Below, in pieces: positions 34,053-36,510 of a stretch of 36,510 nucleotides of DNA. The position numbers were made by a program, and so were the translations under genes. Numbering within the stretch: the stretch's first letter is position 1; each line of letters starts with the position of its first letter. This DNA comes from Novosphingobium umbonatum (GTDB taxonomy: Bacteria; Pseudomonadota; Alphaproteobacteria; Sphingomonadales; Sphingomonadaceae). The notes beneath the pieces are model-generated. The model was not told the DNA's origin and did not search any database. It saw only the letters and a list, made by a program, of their open reading frames with translations. The DNA is taken from assembly GCF_004005905.1 (NCBI RefSeq), contig NZ_SACO01000021.1:1-36510 (forward strand). Direction: 5' to 3'.

Positions 34053-36076
34053 GAACTCTCCTGCCCATCATTTTTGCCCTGTTGGCTTTGCCCGCACAGG
34101 CTGGAAGTCCCAAGCCTTTGGTGCAGCTGGTCGATCCATTTGTCGGCACGCTGGAGGACTTTGGCCAACTGACCCCCGCTGCAGTGGCGCCATTCGGTAT
34201 GGTGCAACTGGGGCCTGATACCAGCCCCGCCAACCACAATGGCTATGATTATGCTGCGACTCAATTACGTGGCTTTTCTTATACAAGGGCGGTGGGTGTG
34301 GGCTGTGCGGGGGCGGGGGGAGACTTGCTGGTGCGGCTTGATTATGTGAACGCGCCCGAACTTGCCGCCATGGATAAGGCCAGCGAGCGGGCAGCGCCGG
34401 GTTTTTATCATGTACGCTATGGGCGCGGCATTGTTGCCGATATGACAGCGACACGTGGGGCGGGTGTCATCGCCTTCACCATGCCGACAGGCGGTCGGGT
34501 TCGGTTCAACATCGATCCCGATCATGCCTATGCCAAACGGATAAGCGCGCATTGGCTGAGCCGCTCAACCGGTGATTTACGGACCGAACTCGTGGCGGGC
34601 ACCGTATGCAATGCGGGGCGCTATCGCTTGTTTACGGCTTCGACTTTGCGGCTCAATGGGCGACTTGTGGCGCTGCCTTTGCGAACAGGGGCAGGGCAGC
34701 AGGCGCAGGTGGAGTTGGATGTCCGTGCAGGCGACCGGATCGAATGGCGCACGGGCCTGTCCTCGGTGGATGGACGCGGGGCAGCCTTGGTGCGGGATCG
34801 TGAACTGGGCCAGGGTAGTTTTGGCGCTTTGCGGGCGGCAACGCGCCAAAACTGGCAAGTGTTGATGGGTAAATGGTGTTTGCAGGGCGAGGAAAAACGC
34901 CGCGCACTCTTCGCCACCAGCCTGTTCCGCGCCTTGCAAACGCCTGTAGCGATTGTGGATCCCGATGGCCGTTATCGGCGGCCCGATGGTAGCATTCACA
35001 GCGTTGGCGCGGGGCATCAACGCTATGCCAGTTGGGCCATGTGGGATAATTATCGCACACTCATGCCCTTGTTGGCTTTGGCCTATCCGCAGCAGGCGCA
35101 AGATATCGCCGCTTCGTTGGTCGAGCTTTATCAATCGGGCAAGCAGCGTTGGGCCACGCAGCAGGAGCCTTTCTTGACCGTGCGTACCGAGCATAGCGGG
35201 GTGGCCTTGCTGGATTTTCACCGCAAAGGCATTGCTTTTGATGCCAAGGCTGCATTGGCGGGCATGGCAGCGGAGAGCGCGTCTCTGGCCCGCGCCACGC
35301 CGGATGAACAGATCGAGGCGGCCTATGATGATTGGGCAACGGGCCAATTGGCGCAGGATCTGGGTGACAGGCCCAAAGCGGTAGAGTTTGGTGGCAAGGC
35401 TTTTGCCTATCGGGCGATGTGGCGCGATATATTCCAGAATCTGGGCGCGGATGCAGACGTGGTGAAAGCGCGCGGGCTTTATCAGGGCACCTTGTGGCAA
35501 TATCGTTGGGCGCCAGTGTTTGATCTGCCCTGGGTCGTGGAGCAACTCGGGCCGCGGCGCTTCGGTGCTGAATTGGCGCGGTTTTTTGGTGACGGTCTCT
35601 TTAATATGACCAACCAGCCCGATATCCACACCCCCTTTCTTGCAGCTTGGCGGGGGCAGCGCGAGCCCAGCGATCAATTGGTTCACCGCCTGCTGGATCA
35701 ACCGGTCGACCACCCCTATACCAACGCGGGCAAGCGTGACATGCCTTGGCGCGGGCGCAGCTTTGCCCTTGCTCCGCAGGGCTTTGCCGATGGCATGGAT
35801 GACGATGCGGGCGGCATGACCAGTTGGTATATCTGGGCTTCTATCGGATTATACCCGATCGTGCCGGGCGAGCCCCATTATGCGGTGATCTGCCCCTCAT
35901 TTTCCAAGGTCCAGTTGCGTCAGGTGGCTGGATGGATAACCATTAAAAAGCGGATTAGCGTCAAATCAGAGGCGTCATGGCAGCCTGTCAACGGGCCTGT
36001 GATGGCAATCGGTACGAAGCTTTCTCATGCTGCCTTGTCGAAAGCTGGGGTACTCTCTGTGGCCTGTTCGCATTAG
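34049..36076 (+). CDS. Glycoside hydrolase family 92 (alpha-mannosidase family) enzyme, possible mannosyl-phosphate type
   Basis: A protein of 675 aa with a signal peptide (MRTLLPIIFALLALPAQA). GH92 enzymes are Ca-dependent inverting exo-alpha-mannosidases. Visible blocks are VDPFVGT and VAPFGMVQLGPDT (residues about 28-60), GYDYAATQLRGFSYTRAVGVGC, MWDNYRTLMPLLAL, LYQGTLWQYRW, NQPDIHTPFL and GMDDDAGGMTSWYIWASIGL. The DDD at 584-586 fits the catalytic-base pair. Two usual glutamates are Gln here. Gln479 stands in the family's EGNxWQY motif, where (from memory) Glu is the general acid, and Gln523 in NQP replaces NEP. The tail after about residue 630 is shorter and less typical than usual. GTG start at 34049, overlapping the previous stop by 4 nt. 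It is the last gene of the receptor 7 operon. GH92 membership is secure; the linkage cleaved is not. Confidence 0.88.
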   Translation: MRTLLPIIFALLALPAQAGSPKPLVQLVDPFVGTLEDFGQLTPAAVAPFGMVQLGPDTSPANHNGYDYAATQLRGFSYTRAVGVGCAGAGGDLLVRLDYVNAPELAAMDKASERAAPGFYHVRYGRGIVADMTATRGAGVIAFTMPTGGRVRFNIDPDHAYAKRISAHWLSRSTGDLRTELVAGTVCNAGRYRLFTASTLRLNGRLVALPLRTGAGQQAQVELDVRAGDRIEWRTGLSSVDGRGAALVRDRELGQGSFGALRAATRQNWQVLMGKWCLQGEEKRRALFATSLFRALQTPVAIVDPDGRYRRPDGSIHSVGAGHQRYASWAMWDNYRTLMPLLALAYPQQAQDIAASLVELYQSGKQRWATQQEPFLTVRTEHSGVALLDFHRKGIAFDAKAALAGMAAESASLARATPDEQIEAAYDDWATGQLAQDLGDRPKAVEFGGKAFAYRAMWRDIFQNLGADADVVKARGLYQGTLWQYRWAPVFDLPWVVEQLGPRRFGAELARFFGDGLFNMTNQPDIHTPFLAAWRGQREPSDQLVHRLLDQPVDHPYTNAGKRDMPWRGRSFALAPQGFADGMDDDAGGMTSWYIWASIGLYPIVPGEPHYAVICPSFSKVQLRQVAGWITIKKRISVKSEASWQPVNGPVMAIGTKLSHAALSKAGVLSVACSH

Positions 36077-36325
36077 CAAACGGCACATCGAGCTACGATT
36101 GAGTGCATTCTGATGGGGTGTCTGAATGGTGCCGGGATTTCCGGAAGCCCCATGTGTTGCGTCCTCGACGGATTAGGGGTGTCACCCAAAGATCATAATT
36201 GAGCCTCTAGGCAGCGCAGCGTGTGAAGGTTCCTTACGATTGGAGGAGGAGGTCTCTTTTCGCTTTCCTGTGGATAAGTTTTGGGTTTTGGGCTTAGATT
36301 TGGACGATTGCTTGAGTGTTACACC
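36077..36325. other. Intergenic, no gene recognised
   Basis: About 250 bp after the GH92 gene without a supportable reading frame. It contains a small hairpin CCGG-GATTT-CCGG near 36137-36149 and one perfect DnaA-box-like TGTGGATAA at 36269-36277. A single box is not evidence of an origin. Confidence 0.5.
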
Positions 36326-36349
36326 GTTCAAATCCTGCCCCCGCAACCA
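36326..36349 (+). other. Candidate attachment site: 3' end of an initiator tRNA (tRNA-fMet)
   Basis: These 24 bases read GTTCAAATC, CTGC, CCCCGCA, ACCA, i.e. T-loop, 3' T-stem strand, 3' acceptor strand and ACCA of a bacterial initiator tRNA. The E. coli initiator tRNA ends CCCCGCAACCA with the same GTTCAAATCC T-loop. The 5' T-stem strand (expected GCAG) is missing: the preceding bases are GTTACACC, and no tRNA body lies upstream. Integrases that target tRNA genes leave exactly such a 3' duplicate at one end of the element. On this orientation, DNA to the left would be the element and DNA to the right the old chromosome. No integrase gene is in the window. Confidence 0.7.
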
Positions 36350-36510
36350 TGGCTGTTGAGCCTTGGTTTAGGTTGGGATGTATTTTTTGCGAGGAATGGA
36401 GTTGACCGAATCGATGTAGGTGCTTAGAGGCGCCGGACCGGATCGGTGGCTTTGACAGCTGCATGGGATGGTTACAGGCATAGTTGGTTGATATGCAGCT
36501 CTTGATCGAA
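36350..36510. other. Right flank of the tRNA fragment, no gene recognised
   Basis: About 160 bp with no convincing reading frame. An ATG at 36492 opens a frame that runs off the window (MQLLIE) and cannot be judged. Confidence 0.4.

Noticed and set aside
36269..36277. DnaA box as part of a replication origin
   Set aside because: There is only one box and no iterons, rep or par genes nearby.
1..36510. CRISPR array, rRNA operon, complete tRNA or integrase
   Set aside because: No spaced direct repeats, rRNA sequence, complete cloverleaf or integrase frame was found; only the tRNA-fMet 3' fragment is present.

Overview
The window looks like accessory DNA from an alphaproteobacterium of the Sphingomonadales (Novosphingobium, Sphingobium or Sphingomonas type). 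That placement is an inference. It rests on moderately high G+C, an extreme density of TonB-dependent outer-membrane receptors (TBDRs), repeated FecI/FecR/receptor modules, receptors of the Caulobacter/sphingomonad carbohydrate type, and ROK regulators next to receptors. There are seven full-length TBDR genes in 36.5 kb.

Layout. (1) 1-1900: a stand-alone DEDD-type 3'-5' exonuclease gene (340-1143), followed by a decayed IS3-family transposase (about 1341-1899) that stops 48 bp before the first sigma gene. (2) 1948-6957: fecI-fecR-TBDR with an STN signalling domain, then a Tat-exported metallophosphoesterase. (3) 6987-7913: PPK2-type polyphosphate kinase. (4) 12122-8027 on the minus strand: a second fecI-fecR-STN receptor operon with overlapping genes. 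(5) 12200-18013: two divergent STN-less receptors sharing a 300-bp AT-rich intergenic region. (6) 18125-22649: an STN receptor divergent from a third fecI-fecR pair. (7) 22678-36076: a nutrient-acquisition block holding a GPH-type sugar transporter, ROK regulator 1, receptor 6, a periplasmic glycerophosphodiester phosphodiesterase, then ROK regulator 2 divergent from receptor 7, a YdcF/DUF218 protein and a GH92 alpha-mannosidase-family enzyme. (8) 36077-36510: no gene recognised, but 36326-36349 reproduces the 3' end of an initiator tRNA (tRNA-fMet) without the rest of the tRNA. This is the usual signature of an integrative-element attachment site, so most of the window may lie in a genomic island.

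How the genes work together. The three STN-bearing receptors match the three FecI/FecR pairs one to one, which gives three complete cell-surface signalling systems. The other four receptors lack STN. Two of these are close paralogues, each beside a ROK regulator and each with an AT-rich inverted repeat containing ATTTAATTA upstream. Their operons add a phosphodiesterase (receptor 6) and a GH92 enzyme (receptor 7). In the GH92 protein the usual Glu of the EGNxWQY motif is Gln (YQG, Gln479). From memory, that substitution is a feature of the GH92 enzyme that cleaves mannose-1-phosphodiesters. With the Tat-exported phosphoesterase behind receptor 1, the most interesting reading is a locus for scavenging phosphorylated, possibly mannose-containing, glycans or lipids. 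That is a hypothesis; the domain calls themselves are firm.
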